This document shows, one piece after another, positions 7,384 to 16,431 of a DNA stretch of 54,018 nt. The notes under the pieces were generated by a model, which saw only the letters and a program-made list of their open reading frames with translations, did no database searches and had not been told where the DNA came from. The position numbers and the translations under genes were made by a program. Every line of letters starts with the position of its first letter. Position 1 is the stretch's first letter. Source of the DNA: Candidatus Acetothermia bacterium (GTDB taxonomy: Bacteria; Bipolaricaulota; Bipolaricaulia; RBG-16-55-9; DRXL01); the NCBI GenBank assembly GCA_022683945.1, contig JAJHSH010000025.1, positions 1 through 54,018 on the forward strand. The letters are read 5' to 3'.

Positions 7384-8277
7384 TTAACTCTTCAAATACC
7401 CAATCCCATCTGGGTGAACCCCCGTGTCAATCCGGGCTATCTCTTTCAGCATCCCAACGTCAATGACGGAAATGTCGTTGGTTTTATTATTCGCGACGTA
7501 TGCGAACTCTCCTGATAGATCGAAGACGACACCCCCCGGCCAACGCCCCACGGGAATTCTTTTGATCTCCCAGTGTCGCGAACAGTCTATTATAGAGAGA
7601 TCATGCGACTCGCGATTGGGAATGAACGCATACTTTCCATCCGGAGAGAAAACCATCCGCACCGGGCAATTCCCCAAAGGATGGCGAGCTAAAATCCCGT
7701 GGTGCTCAGCGCTCAAAACATAGAGATTATGTTCGTCCTGGTTAGCCACATAGAGAAACTTTCCCGATGGGTGCACAGCCACGCCCTCCGGGCCCTTGCC
7801 CACAACGATATGCTTCATCACTTCATCGCGAGTCGTATCGAACAACGTGAGCGTATGAGACTGAATGTTAGGAATATAGATAGACTTCCAATCGGGCGTA
7901 GGCGCGAGCATATGAGAGAGCCTCTGTCCCGTCGGAATGATTTTCAAGACTTTGTGAGAGGGGCGCTCGTAGACGAAGATCTTGTGCGCATAAGTGACGG
8001 CGACATATAGCTTCTTGCCGTTGGGAGCGATCTTTATGTCGTGCGGGAACTGAAACTCCGGGTGTTCTAAGCGCTCGACCTCGCGCATCTGTTGGGTGTC
8101 AATCACTGAGATACTGTTGCCCCCGGCGTTGGAGATATAAGCCGTTTCTTCGTCGGGAGAGAGTCCGACTTCGTGTGGATTCTTGCCCACAGCTATCTTT
8201 TTGAGCGTCTCTCCCGTGGGCAAAGCGATAAAAGAGATCGAATCTTCGTCTTTGTTGAGGACGATCAGTCGTCCCAT
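7384..8277 (-). CDS. YVTN-type beta-propeller repeat protein
   Basis: This is a 297-residue protein made almost wholly of about 42-residue repeats with the YVTN/NHL-like pattern, for example AYISNAGGNSISVIDTQ, LYVAVTYAHKIFVYE, LYVANQDEHNLYVLS and AYVANNKTNDISVIDV. About seven blades are expected. No signal peptide is visible, so it may be cytoplasmic. The ATG at 8277 shares its A with the TGA of the upstream gene and is preceded by AAGGAGG. This coupling ties it to the beta-carbonic-anhydrase-like protein upstream. Binding or scaffold function is inferred from the fold. Confidence 0.85.
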   Translation of the reverse strand: MGRLIVLNKDEDSISFIALPTGETLKKIAVGKNPHEVGLSPDEETAYISNAGGNSISVIDTQQMREVERLEHPEFQFPHDIKIAPNGKKLYVAVTYAHKIFVYERPSHKVLKIIPTGQRLSHMLAPTPDWKSIYIPNIQSHTLTLFDTTRDEVMKHIVVGKGPEGVAVHPSGKFLYVANQDEHNLYVLSAEHHGILARHPLGNCPVRMVFSPDGKYAFIPNRESHDLSIIDCSRHWEIKRIPVGRWPGGVVFDLSGEFAYVANNKTNDISVIDVGMLKEIARIDTGVHPDGIGYLKS

Positions 8278-8768
8278 CAAACCTCCTTGGTAAAATGCAC
8301 AAAACCGTCGGGATGGTTCTCCGCATAGTACGCCTCAATTGCAATAGGTAGTCCCACTCTTTGCAGCGACTTGGCGATCTCACGCAGATCTTCTCTCTGG
8401 CGCTCTTTCAGCGATCTAGGGCCGACGCCAAACTTCTGCAAGAACGCCGGCACGAGACGGTCGTCCTTGTACCAACCGCAGTCCTCGTGCGAGATCGCAA
8501 TCACTTTTCGCAGGCGATGGCGCTCCACCAAGAACTTGACCCAGCGATGGCCCACCCACGCAAACTTGGGCAGATATTCTGTCAGCAACAGAAACTGCGC
8601 CCCGCCCGGTACTGCGAGCAGATCGTAACTCCCTTCTGAGATCCCCAAGTGTTTCTCCAAGAACTCGCGCGTGTAGGGCAGAAAATCATACCCGCTGCAA
8701 CAGATGACCAAGACAGAGCTCTCTTTCTTGTGATATGGCGTTTGCGATTTATAGGCGGTTTCCGACAT
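8277..8768 (-). CDS. Beta-carbonic-anhydrase-like protein with altered active site
   Basis: This 163-residue protein has the order of motifs of beta-carbonic anhydrases: VICCSGYD (Cys23/24, Asp28), AVPGGA in the place of the family's R-N-A-G-N, and ISHEDCGW (His94, Cys97) matching H-x-x-C. The canonical C-x-D-x-R dyad is changed to C-S-G-Y-D, so zinc binding is plausible but hydration activity is doubtful. ATG 8768 is preferred because GGGAGG lies 6 bases upstream; the ATG at 8774 abuts that site. It is translationally coupled to the YVTN propeller downstream. Confidence 0.6.
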   Translation of the reverse strand: MSETAYKSQTPYHKKESSVLVICCSGYDFLPYTREFLEKHLGISEGSYDLLAVPGGAQFLLLTEYLPKFAWVGHRWVKFLVERHRLRKVIAISHEDCGWYKDDRLVPAFLQKFGVGPRSLKERQREDLREIAKSLQRVGLPIAIEAYYAENHPDGFVHFTKEV

Positions 8769-8780
8769 GAGCATCCTCCC

Positions 8781-10346
8781 TCATGCGCCCTTTCCCTCCG
8801 TCTCTTCAGATTTGATCCCCATCTTGCCCAGCAGCCCGCTGAGATCTATTCCCAGCGCCTGCGCTGTCTGCATTAAATTAAACATCGTCGTCGGCACGGT
8901 GTTCGCCAAGCGATTGAGCGTGTTCGCTCCGTCGCCGGAGCCGCCGCTGTCGAGCATGACCAATTTATCTATATTTCCCAGGGGGGCCGCCACCGCACCG
9001 GCCACCGGCGCGAAGGCTTTGATCACTTCGGGGAACCTCTCCAAGACGAGCATGGTCTTAGAAGATTCGTCGAGCTTGGCAAAAGCTTCGGCTTTTTTCA
9101 GTGCGCCCTCGGCCTCGGCCAAGAGCTTCGCACGAATACCTTCAGCTTCGGCCAAGAGCTTCGCTTTCTCGCCCTCGGCCTCAGCCAACAACTTAGCTTT
9201 AGTGCCCTCAGCCTCGGCCAGTAATTTGGCGCGCAGGGCGTCGGCCTCGCCCAGACCCTCCAGCGCCAAGCGCTGCTTCTCGGCATCGGCGATCACAACA
9301 ATCGCCGTCTGGCGGCCTTCGGCCTCTAAGATCTCTTTCTGTTTATGCGCCTCGGCTTGCAAAATAATCTGCTGTCTCTGAGCTTCGGCGGGCTTGATCA
9401 CTTCGGCCAAGAGCTGGCGCTCGCGACGCATGGCTTCGGCTTCCGCAACTTCGGTCTGCTTCTTCGTGCGCACGAACTCAATTTGGACCTCTTGCTCAAC
9501 GACTTCTTGACGTGCCTTGGCTTCCGAGAGCGGGCCGGCTTGGCGGGCCTGCGCCTGCTGGGCTTGGACTTCGGCCTCAAAACTGGCTTTCTTCACATCG
9601 CGCTCTTTTTCGGCTTGCGCCACGAGCGCCAGGTTCTGGTTCTCGCGCTCTTTCCCCTCGCGCAGCGCCGTGGTGGACTGAATGGTCGCCTCACGAGCGG
9701 CCAGCGCCTCTCCAATCTGGGCGTCGCGCTTGACTTCGGCGGTGCGCTTCTTGCCCAAGGCTTCTATATAGCCCTCGCTATCGCCGATCTTCTGAATCGT
9801 CAAGACGTCTACGCCCAGCCCGATCTTGCCTAAATCGGAGGCCGCCTCGGTCAGAACTTCTTGATTAAATTTCGCCCGGTCGCGCACGATCTCTTCAACC
9901 GTCAAGCGTCCTACTATCGAACGCAAGTGGCCCTCTAAATTCTTATACGCGATCTGCTTGATCTCTTCGACGCTCCGTCCTAAAAATCTCTCGGCAGCAG
10001 CGATGAGCGATTCTTCATCACTGCGAATCTTGACATTGGCAACGGCTTGCACACTCACCAACACCCCGTCTTTATTGGGGACGTCGCGCACATCAAGATC
10101 AATGGGAAAGATCGTCAGATCCAGATAAGTGACGTTCTCGATGATGGGCCAGCGAAAGCCCGCGCCGCCCGTGATCAGCCTGAAACCGACGATGCGCCCC
10201 TCGGCGAGACGGTGCTTGCGTCCGTAAAACACCGCGACTTTGTTGGGCGGCACCTTGATATAGTTGCGCGTGGCGGTCATAAAGACGACGAGCACCACGA
10301 GCGCTACTAAGACGAGCAAGAGGGGCAAGACGGTCAATCCGAACAT
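8781..10346 (-). CDS. Flotillin-like SPFH domain membrane protein
   Basis: This 521-residue protein has an N-terminal membrane segment (about 3-24), an SPFH/band-7 domain (about 28-200) and a long Ala/Glu-rich coiled-coil region (about 200-430). It ends in a glycine-rich, hydrophobic tail. Residues 372-415 are four nearly exact 11-residue repeats (AKLLAEAEG core). An AAGGAGG site precedes the ATG. Flotillins scaffold membrane microdomains and are often encoded with NfeD proteins, as here (gene at 10450). Its length fits bacterial FloT/YqiK. Confidence 0.92.
   Translation of the reverse strand: MFGLTVLPLLLVLVALVVLVVFMTATRNYIKVPPNKVAVFYGRKHRLAEGRIVGFRLITGGAGFRWPIIENVTYLDLTIFPIDLDVRDVPNKDGVLVSVQAVANVKIRSDEESLIAAAERFLGRSVEEIKQIAYKNLEGHLRSIVGRLTVEEIVRDRAKFNQEVLTEAASDLGKIGLGVDVLTIQKIGDSEGYIEALGKKRTAEVKRDAQIGEALAAREATIQSTTALREGKERENQNLALVAQAEKERDVKKASFEAEVQAQQAQARQAGPLSEAKARQEVVEQEVQIEFVRTKKQTEVAEAEAMRRERQLLAEVIKPAEAQRQQIILQAEAHKQKEILEAEGRQTAIVVIADAEKQRLALEGLGEADALRAKLLAEAEGTKAKLLAEAEGEKAKLLAEAEGIRAKLLAEAEGALKKAEAFAKLDESSKTMLVLERFPEVIKAFAPVAGAVAAPLGNIDKLVMLDSGGSGDGANTLNRLANTVPTTMFNLMQTAQALGIDLSGLLGKMGIKSEETEGKGA
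9102..9233 (-). repeat. Four tandem 33-base repeats in the flotillin gene
   Basis: Four in-frame units encode RAKLLAEAEGT and close variants. The 11-residue period is typical of hendecad, near-straight or right-handed coiled coils. Confidence 0.85.
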
Positions 10347-10377
10347 TCTCCTCTACCTCCTTCTCTTTTTGAGACCT

Positions 10378-10449
10378 CTCTCTCTGACTCCTTTCCCTAC
10401 GCCCTCTTCCTTACAGAGAGAGGGACGGGGTGAGGGTTGGGAGAGGGGT
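10378..10449. repeat. CCCTCACCC-type palindromic repeat
   Basis: TCCTTTCCCTACGCCCTC, AGAGAGAGGGACGGGG and TGAGGGTTGGGAGAGGGG form an imperfect hairpin of the same family as 4006 and 21527. It fills the space between the NfeD stop and the flotillin start. Confidence 0.65.
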
Positions 10450-10953
10450 TCATATCTTTTCAACGATGACGACATCCCCTTGGATTTCGATAATGCGCAC
10501 GAGCGCGCCTTCGGGGATGGCCTGAAGATCTCTGGCGCGCGCCATGCGCTGCGTCCTTTGGGCCTTGACGGTGCAACTGACCTCCCCCAGCCCGTCCGAC
10601 GGGATCGTCACCGTCACCCGCCCCGTAAGCCCTATTAAATCTGTGCTTCCGATCAGTGAGCTGGCCTCCTGGGAGCGCACCAAGTTCATGGCAAAGAGAT
10701 AGATACCGCTCATCGCCAGACCGGCCAAGATCCCCCAGAGCGAGCTGAGCATTGGCCTCAGATTATAGTAACTGCCGATGGCTCCGACGGTGCCGAAGAC
10801 GGTGAGAAAGACCGCGATAGATCGCATACTGAGAAAGCCATGTCCGCCTCCTTCGACTTCGGGGGCGGCGTTTATATCTTCAAAGAAGCCCCCCAATGCG
10901 GAGAGCAGCAACAAGAGCAAACCCACTCCCGCGATGATAATAAAGACGATCAT
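10450..10953 (-). CDS. NfeD-like membrane protein
   Basis: This 167-residue protein has an N-terminal membrane helix, a further pair of hydrophobic segments (SIAVFLTVFGTVGAIGSYY and SLWGILAGLAMSGIYLFAM) and a C-terminal OB-fold-like domain (about 95-167, LIGLTGRVTV to QGDVVIVEKI). That is the short NfeD arrangement. AAAGGAG precedes the ATG. It sits directly upstream of the flotillin gene; such pairs are known to cooperate in membrane organisation. Confidence 0.85.
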   Translation of the reverse strand: MIVFIIIAGVGLLLLLLSALGGFFEDINAAPEVEGGGHGFLSMRSIAVFLTVFGTVGAIGSYYNLRPMLSSLWGILAGLAMSGIYLFAMNLVRSQEASSLIGSTDLIGLTGRVTVTIPSDGLGEVSCTVKAQRTQRMARARDLQAIPEGALVRIIEIQGDVVIVEKI

Positions 10954-11072
10954 CGGCCCACTCCTTTCGGCTTCTGTAAGGACGATCTACGTTCGCCCTT
11001 AGAATCGTAGCGCCAAAGCATGTGCGCTGTCAAGAGCACCTGAGAAGCTGACGGCTTTAGCTGTCAGAGTCG

Positions 11073-12608
11073 TCATAGCGGGATATTCCCGTGCTTCTTC
11101 CAGGGGTTGGTGTCGCGCTTGGTCTCCAGCATCTCTAAAGATTTAATTAAAATATTGCGCGTCTGCGCCGGCTCGATCACGTCGTCTACATAGCCGCGCT
11201 CCGCAGCAATATAGGGGTTGGCAAATTTTTCTATATACTCTTGCACCAGTTTCTCTTCCAACGCGTCGGGATCGCTGGCCTGCTCGATCTCTTTTCTGTA
11301 AATGATCTCGACGGCTCCCTTGGGCCCCATCACGGCGATCTCTGCGGTGGGCCAAGCAAAGTTAAAGTCACCCCGAATGTGCTTGCTGCTCATCACGTCA
11401 TACGCGCCCCCATAAGCTTTTCTCACGATCACCGTCACTTTAGGAACAGTTGCTTCAGCAAACGCATAGAGCAGCTTCGAGCCATGACGAATAATGCCGT
11501 TCCATTCTTGATCGGTTCCCGGTAGAAAGCCGGGCACGTCTACAAAAGTGATAAGCGGGATGTTAAAACAGTCACAGAATCTCACAAAGCGCGCAGCCTT
11601 CACGCTGGCATTGATATCCAGCACCCCTGCTATATGTGTGGGCTGGTTGGCCACAATGCCTACCGAGCGCCCGTCTAAGCGCGCAAAACCCACTAGGATG
11701 TTCTGCGCCCAGTCCCTATGGACTTCCAAGAAGACGCCATCGTCCACGATCAACTCGATGATTCTTCTCATCTCATAGGGCTTATTGGGGGTTTCAGGGA
11801 TGATCGCGTTGAGCGCCGGCTCGTAGCGATCCGGGGGATCGTCGCAGAAGGCGCGCGGGGGAGTCTCGCGATTGTTCTGAGGGATATACGAGATCAGATC
11901 TCGGATGCGCTCGAGACAGCTCACTTCATCGGGCTCAGAAAAATGCGCCACGCCGCTCTTGGAAGCATGCGTATCCGCGCCGCCAAGGGCCTCGTGCGTG
12001 ACCTCTTCGTGGGTGACGGTCTTGACGACCTTGGGGCCGGTGACGTACATATAGCTGGTCTGCTGCACCATGAGAATAAAATCGGTGATCGCGGGGGAGT
12101 AGACAGCGCCGCCGGCGCAGGGCCCCAGAACAGCCGAGATCTGGGGAATGACCCCGGAGACCAAGACGTTTCTTAAAAAGATCTCGGCATAGCCGCCCAG
12201 ACTGACGACGCCCTCTTGAATGCGCGCGCCGCCGGAGTCGTTCAGTCCGATGACGGGAACGCCCGCTTTCATCGCTAGGTCTATAATCTTGCAGATCTTC
12301 TCCGCGTGCGCTTCCGAGAGCGAGCCGCCGAAGACCGTAAAGTCTTGGGCGAAGACGTAGACTTTTCGGCCTCCGATCCGTCCGTAGCCGGTGACGACGC
12401 CGTCGCCGGGAATTTTTTCTAATGGGAAATCGCTCGTGCGATGCACAACGAAGGGATCAAGCTCGGCGAACGAGTCGTCGTCGAGTAAGACTTCTAAGCG
12501 TTCGTAGACGGTCAGTTTTCCGGCTTTATGCTGGCGCGCGATGCGCTCCGCGCCGCCGCCGAGCTTGGCACGTTCCCGACGCTGCTGTAACTCTTCCAAG
12601 CGCCCCAT
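11073..12608 (-). CDS. Acyl-CoA carboxyltransferase (propionyl-CoA carboxylase beta / methylmalonyl-CoA decarboxylase alpha type)
   Basis: The 511-residue length and sequence match the biotin-dependent carboxyltransferase family PccB/MmdA. Markers include [25 protein letters not shown], the [15 protein letters not shown] block and the [14 protein letters not shown] block. It transfers CO2 between biotin and propionyl/methylmalonyl-CoA. No biotin carboxylase or biotin-carrier gene adjoins it, so carboxylase and sodium-pump decarboxylase roles cannot be told apart. There is no Shine-Dalgarno; a TTGCCC-17-TAAGCT promoter ends 8 bases before the ATG, implying a leaderless mRNA. Confidence 0.93.
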   Translation of the reverse strand: MGRLEELQQRRERAKLGGGAERIARQHKAGKLTVYERLEVLLDDDSFAELDPFVVHRTSDFPLEKIPGDGVVTGYGRIGGRKVYVFAQDFTVFGGSLSEAHAEKICKIIDLAMKAGVPVIGLNDSGGARIQEGVVSLGGYAEIFLRNVLVSGVIPQISAVLGPCAGGAVYSPAITDFILMVQQTSYMYVTGPKVVKTVTHEEVTHEALGGADTHASKSGVAHFSEPDEVSCLERIRDLISYIPQNNRETPPRAFCDDPPDRYEPALNAIIPETPNKPYEMRRIIELIVDDGVFLEVHRDWAQNILVGFARLDGRSVGIVANQPTHIAGVLDINASVKAARFVRFCDCFNIPLITFVDVPGFLPGTDQEWNGIIRHGSKLLYAFAEATVPKVTVIVRKAYGGAYDVMSSKHIRGDFNFAWPTAEIAVMGPKGAVEIIYRKEIEQASDPDALEEKLVQEYIEKFANPYIAAERGYVDDVIEPAQTRNILIKSLEMLETKRDTNPWKKHGNIPL

Positions 12609-12616
12609 ACGCTATT

Positions 12617-12645
12617 AGCTTAGCGTACCGCGCCGAGCGGGGCAA
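12617..12645 (-). promoter_or_regulatory. Promoter of leaderless carboxyltransferase gene
   Basis: TTGCCC (12645-12640) and TAAGCT (12622-12617) have a 17-base spacer, and 8 bases separate the -10 box from ATG 12608. The same geometry occurs at several other genes here. Confidence 0.55.
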
Positions 12646-12724
12646 GTTCTCTAGCGGGGCAGTGGGGATGGAGGCATCGTCCTCTTAAGAAAGCTCGAAA
12701 AATAGAGATTTTCCCGTCAGAGCC

Positions 12725-12753
12725 TTGACTTTTCGCGCTCTTTCTGCTAAGAT
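12725..12753 (+). promoter_or_regulatory. Promoter of leaderless hibernation factor gene
   Basis: TTGACT (12725-12730), 17 bases, TAAGAT (12748-12753), then 8 bases to ATG 12762. No ribosome site fits between the expected transcription start and the ATG. Confidence 0.7.
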
Positions 12754-12761
12754 AGACCTCG

Positions 12762-13298
12762 ATGAAAATCTCTATCTCCGAACGCCACATGCCGGAAAGC
12801 AAAGCGCTCAACGACTACGCGCTCTCCAAGATCGAGTCCCTCTCCAGATACTTCGATGGCATCATCAGCGTCAATGTCGTGATGGATGTCGAGAAGGAGC
12901 GCCATATTATTGACCTAGTGGCTCATCTGATCCGGGGCAAGGTCGTCAAGGCGCGCGAGGAATCTACGAATATGTACGCTTCTATTGACGAGGCCGTCGC
13001 GGAACTCAAAACGCAATTGAAAAAGTACAAAGAGCGCCTCCGCGACAAGCGCCCCGCCCGACGCATCGCCGCGCAAGCGCGCCGGCACGCCAGCGCAAAA
13101 GACGATTCGCAATCTGAAGATGCGATCGCTTACAGCAAACTCTATCTGCGCAAACCGATGACCGTAGAAGAAGCGCGCTTGCAATTGGAGTCGTATCATA
13201 AAGATTTCTTGGTCTTCATCGACGCCGACAGCCGCGATCTGAATATCTTACACCGGCGTCAGGACGGCCAGTACGAGCTGCTACAGTTGGTCTATTAG
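12762..13298 (+). CDS. hpf: Ribosome hibernation promoting factor, long form
   Basis: This 178-residue protein has an N-terminal S30AE/HPF domain (about 1-100, MKISISERHMPESKALNDYA). A charged linker and a C-terminal dimerisation domain (about 122-178, LYLRKPMTVEEARLQLES) complete the long HPF architecture. It binds the small subunit at the tRNA/mRNA channel and pairs 70S ribosomes into 100S dimers in stationary phase. The message looks leaderless. It stands divergent from the carboxyltransferase gene, each with its own promoter of the same type. Confidence 0.93.
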   Translation: MKISISERHMPESKALNDYALSKIESLSRYFDGIISVNVVMDVEKERHIIDLVAHLIRGKVVKAREESTNMYASIDEAVAELKTQLKKYKERLRDKRPARRIAAQARRHASAKDDSQSEDAIAYSKLYLRKPMTVEEARLQLESYHKDFLVFIDADSRDLNILHRRQDGQYELLQLVY

Positions 13299-13304
13299 GT
13301 GTTA

Positions 13305-13331
13305 GTAGGGGCAGGGTAACCCTGCCCCTAC
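13305..13331. repeat. Perfect 27-base GTAGGGGC palindrome
   Basis: GTAGGGGCAGGGT and ACCCTGCCCCTAC flank a single A, giving perfect 13-bp arms. It lies just after the hpf stop and could act as a transcription barrier. It is the same family as 3261 and 30149. Confidence 0.8.
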
Positions 13332-13372
13332 AGGTTCATTTTCATTCCGATAGGGGAAAGGGGGAATGGGGT

Positions 13373-14446
13373 GTGGCCAAAGCCGTTGTGCTCTTCTCAG
13401 GAAGCTTGGCCAGCATCGTCGCGGCCAAATTGGTCTTGCAACAACCCGAAGTGCGCGAAATCAAACTGCTTCATTTACGCTCGCCCTTCTTTAGAGAGTA
13501 CGAGCCCGTGCTCGTCGCCAATACGGGAATGACGCACCGCACGGCGAAAGACATCGCTCACGAATCCCTACACGCAACTTTTCGCAGTCAGAGCGTCAAA
13601 AAAGACTTGAGAGTCTTAGCTCCCAGCTTCATTCCTCCGCGCAACAGCTCCAGCAGCCAGCGGCTGAAGCATGGCTGTATGAACTGCCGCCACTGGCTCT
13701 TGCGCAAAGCGCTGCGTTATATGCAACGCGCCAACGTAAGCGCCGACTTCATCGTGACGGGAGAAGTCGTGGGCGAGCGCGGTCTGGGCGTTGCCGAGAT
13801 CGAGCGATTGACAGAGCTGGCCGGAGCCACCGGCTTGGTCTTGCGACCGCTCTCTGCGCACCTGCTGCCGGAGACAACTCCCGAAAAGATGGGCTGGGTG
13901 GAGCGCCAGAGCTTGAAGGGCTTTCGTGCATCCGATAAAGAGAAGATTCGCGCCTTGGCGCGCGAGCTGGGCATAGAAACAGCAGATTTTCCCGCGGAGA
14001 GACGCTGCAAGTTAACCATTCCTTACTTCGGCCCGCGTCTCGAACGGCTGCTGCGCGAAGAATCGCTGACGATGAACGCTTTGGAGCTCCTAGAATTCCC
14101 ACTTTATTATAAGTGCCCGCCCGACGTAACGATTGTGCTGGGGCGCGACGACGAAGAGAAGCGTCGCTTGCAGAGCTTCTTTCTCCCTGAAGACCTGCGG
14201 CTCTATCTGCCCGGACATCGTGGGCCGATGGCCTTGGTGCGCGCCAATTGGAAGGCCAAAGCCCCTCAAGAGATCACGCAGATCATCGAGACAGCCGCAC
14301 GGGTTGCTGCTGCTCATATTCCCAAACCCAACGAGACGATCCAAGCCCACTGGCGCTTCGAGAGCGCGCACGAGACTTCGAAGATCAGCGTGAAGCCCTT
14401 TCAATCGCCCCAAGATCTGGAAGCCCATCACCTCAAGCTCGTATAA
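13373..14446 (+). CDS. ThiI/MnmA-like PP-loop family protein with degenerate ATP motif
   Basis: This 357-residue protein resembles the sulfurtransferase-like PP-loop proteins annotated as ThiI- or MnmA-like. It has a Rossmann start with SGSLAS where the family has SGGxDS, a CMNC pair near residue 101-104 and a later Cys (ERRCKLTIP, near 207). The block ADFIVTGEVVGERG and GLVLRPLSAHLLPETTPE are strongly family-like. The loss of the second Gly and the Asp in the PP-loop makes ATP pyrophosphatase chemistry uncertain. The GTG start follows GGGGAATGGGGT. The last codons carry the -10 box of the helicase gene downstream. Confidence 0.75.
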   Translation: MAKAVVLFSGSLASIVAAKLVLQQPEVREIKLLHLRSPFFREYEPVLVANTGMTHRTAKDIAHESLHATFRSQSVKKDLRVLAPSFIPPRNSSSSQRLKHGCMNCRHWLLRKALRYMQRANVSADFIVTGEVVGERGLGVAEIERLTELAGATGLVLRPLSAHLLPETTPEKMGWVERQSLKGFRASDKEKIRALARELGIETADFPAERRCKLTIPYFGPRLERLLREESLTMNALELLEFPLYYKCPPDVTIVLGRDDEEKRRLQSFFLPEDLRLYLPGHRGPMALVRANWKAKAPQEITQIIETAARVAAAHIPKPNETIQAHWRFESAHETSKISVKPFQSPQDLEAHHLKLV

Positions 14447-14447
14447 T
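14442..14447 (+). promoter_or_regulatory. TATAAT box overlapping a stop codon, before the helicase gene
   Basis: TATAAT contains the TAA stop of the upstream gene and lies 8 bases before GTG 14456. The -35 region is weak. The geometry matches the other leaderless genes in the window. Confidence 0.5.
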
Positions 14448-14455
14448 CAGAGACC

Positions 14456-16420
14456 GTGAGCTTCATGCGCGCCGAGCAGATCTTGCAGGATCTCAACCCC
14501 TATCAGCAAGAGGCCGTGACGCACTTTGAGGGCCCTCTATTGATTCTGGCGGGAGCCGGATCGGGCAAGACCCGCACGATCACCCACAGAATAGCTTATT
14601 TGATGGCCCATCACGGCGTCCATCCCCAGCAGATTCTCGGGGTTACTTTCACCAATAAAGCCGCCGAAGAGATGCGCGAGCGGGTCGAACGGCTGGTGGG
14701 AACGCACCAAACCCCTTGGGTCCGAACGTTTCACTCGACCGCCGCGGCGATCTTGCGCGAGCAGATTCATCATCTGGGCGGAAGCTATAGATCGAATTTT
14801 ACTATTCTCGACGAAGGGGACAGCCGAACGGCGCTGACTCAAACGATCAAAGAGTTGGGCTACAGCGATCAAGGGGTCGGTCCGGCGCTGGTCGCTGCGG
14901 TCATAGATCGTGCCAAAGACGAGCTGATCGCTCCCGAAGAGTTCGCCGAGCGCCGCGCCGGGCAGTTCGACAGTCAAATGCTCGAATTTCTTGACCGAGT
15001 CTATAAGCACTATCAGCGACGGCTTGCAGCGAGCAATGCGCTCGATTTCGCCGATCTCATCCGTCTGACGGTGCAGCTCTTCCAAGAGCGCCTAGAGATT
15101 TTAGATCGCTATCGTGAGCGCTTTCGCTTTGTTTTGATTGACGAGTATCAGGACACCAATTATGCTCAGTATATACTGACGCGTCTGCTGGCCGAAAAGT
15201 ATGAGAATATCTGTGTTGTCGGCGACGACGATCAGTCTATTTTCAGTTGGCGCGGCGCGGATCCCACCAATATCTTCAAATTCGAGCGTGACTTCCCCAA
15301 CTGCAAAATTATACAGTTAAAAGCCAATTATCGTTCGACCGCTCGAATCTTACGAGCGGCCGGCTCGGTCATCACCAACAATCAACTGAGAAAACCCAAA
15401 GAGCTGATCGCCCAGCGCCACGAGGGCGAACGGATCACGCTCTACCTCGCCCGCGATGAGCACGACGAGGCTGAAATTATCGCACAAGAGATCACGCGGC
15501 TCTGGCGCATCGAGGGCATCTCACTGAACCAGATCGCGCTGCTCTATCGGGTCAACACCCTCTCGCGGATCTTGGAAGAAGCGCTGCTGCGCTGGCGCAT
15601 CCCCTACGAGATCGTTCGCGGGCTCAAATTCTACGAGCGCGCCGAGATCAAAGACATCATCGCTTATCTGCGCGTACTCCACAATCCCCAAGACGATCTT
15701 AGTTTAATGCGCATCATCAACCGACCCCGCCGAGGGATCGGCGAGAAGACGATCGCCGCGTTGCAAACCCAGGCGCGCCGCGCGGGTCTCTCGCTCTGGG
15801 AGGTGCTGGAACGCATAGAAGAGAACGGCGCGCTGGGCAGTGCTCTTAAAGCGCGCCTGAAAGAGTTCGCTACGCTGATCTCCAATGTGCGAAGCGCCGT
15901 ACTGACGGGCAAGCCGAGCGAGCTGACCGAGGAGCTGCTCGCGCGCACAGAATATTTGCGTGAGCTACAAACAAACGAGACCGACGCAGAAGAGCGCGTG
16001 GGAAATATCAAAGAATTTCTCGGGTTCATGCGCAAATCGGAGCAGCCGGGGGGCTTGGGGGAGTTTCTAGAGAAGCTGGCGCTCGTCTCCGACGCAGATG
16101 CTTATAACGACGACCAAGAGCGCGTTGCACTGATGACGCTGCACGCGGCCAAGGGCTTGGAGTTCAGCTATGTCTTTATCGTAGGCCTAGAAGAGAATCT
16201 GCTCCCCCACAGCAGGAGCATCCGCGAAGGCACCGTAGAAGAAGAGCGCCGTCTCTGCTATGTCGGCCTGACCAGAGCTAAAGAGAGGCTCTATCTGACA
16301 TTCACGGCGCAGCGTTCGCTCTACGGATCGGTGCTCTTTAATTCGCCCTCGCGCTTCGTCTGGGAATTGCCCCGCGAAGAGCTCGAAGCTCCGCCTGAGT
16401 TTGAATCGGTCAGCCGATAG
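14456..16420 (+). CDS. UvrD/PcrA-type superfamily 1A DNA helicase
   Basis: This 654-residue 3'-5' helicase shows motif I AGAGSGKTRTI, motif Ia GVTFTNKAA, motif II LIDEYQDTN, motif III GDDDQSIFSWRGAD, motif IV KANYRST, motif V MTLHAAKGLEF and motif VI CYVGLTRAK. It would act in nucleotide excision and mismatch repair and in clearing stalled forks. GTG 14456 or ATG 14465 could be the start; the promoter geometry favours GTG. It runs up to a convergent aminotransferase gene. Confidence 0.95.
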   Translation: MSFMRAEQILQDLNPYQQEAVTHFEGPLLILAGAGSGKTRTITHRIAYLMAHHGVHPQQILGVTFTNKAAEEMRERVERLVGTHQTPWVRTFHSTAAAILREQIHHLGGSYRSNFTILDEGDSRTALTQTIKELGYSDQGVGPALVAAVIDRAKDELIAPEEFAERRAGQFDSQMLEFLDRVYKHYQRRLAASNALDFADLIRLTVQLFQERLEILDRYRERFRFVLIDEYQDTNYAQYILTRLLAEKYENICVVGDDDQSIFSWRGADPTNIFKFERDFPNCKIIQLKANYRSTARILRAAGSVITNNQLRKPKELIAQRHEGERITLYLARDEHDEAEIIAQEITRLWRIEGISLNQIALLYRVNTLSRILEEALLRWRIPYEIVRGLKFYERAEIKDIIAYLRVLHNPQDDLSLMRIINRPRRGIGEKTIAALQTQARRAGLSLWEVLERIEENGALGSALKARLKEFATLISNVRSAVLTGKPSELTEELLARTEYLRELQTNETDAEERVGNIKEFLGFMRKSEQPGGLGEFLEKLALVSDADAYNDDQERVALMTLHAAKGLEFSYVFIVGLEENLLPHSRSIREGTVEEERRLCYVGLTRAKERLYLTFTAQRSLYGSVLFNSPSRFVWELPREELEAPPEFESVSR

Positions 16421-16431
16421 CTCCGGTATTC

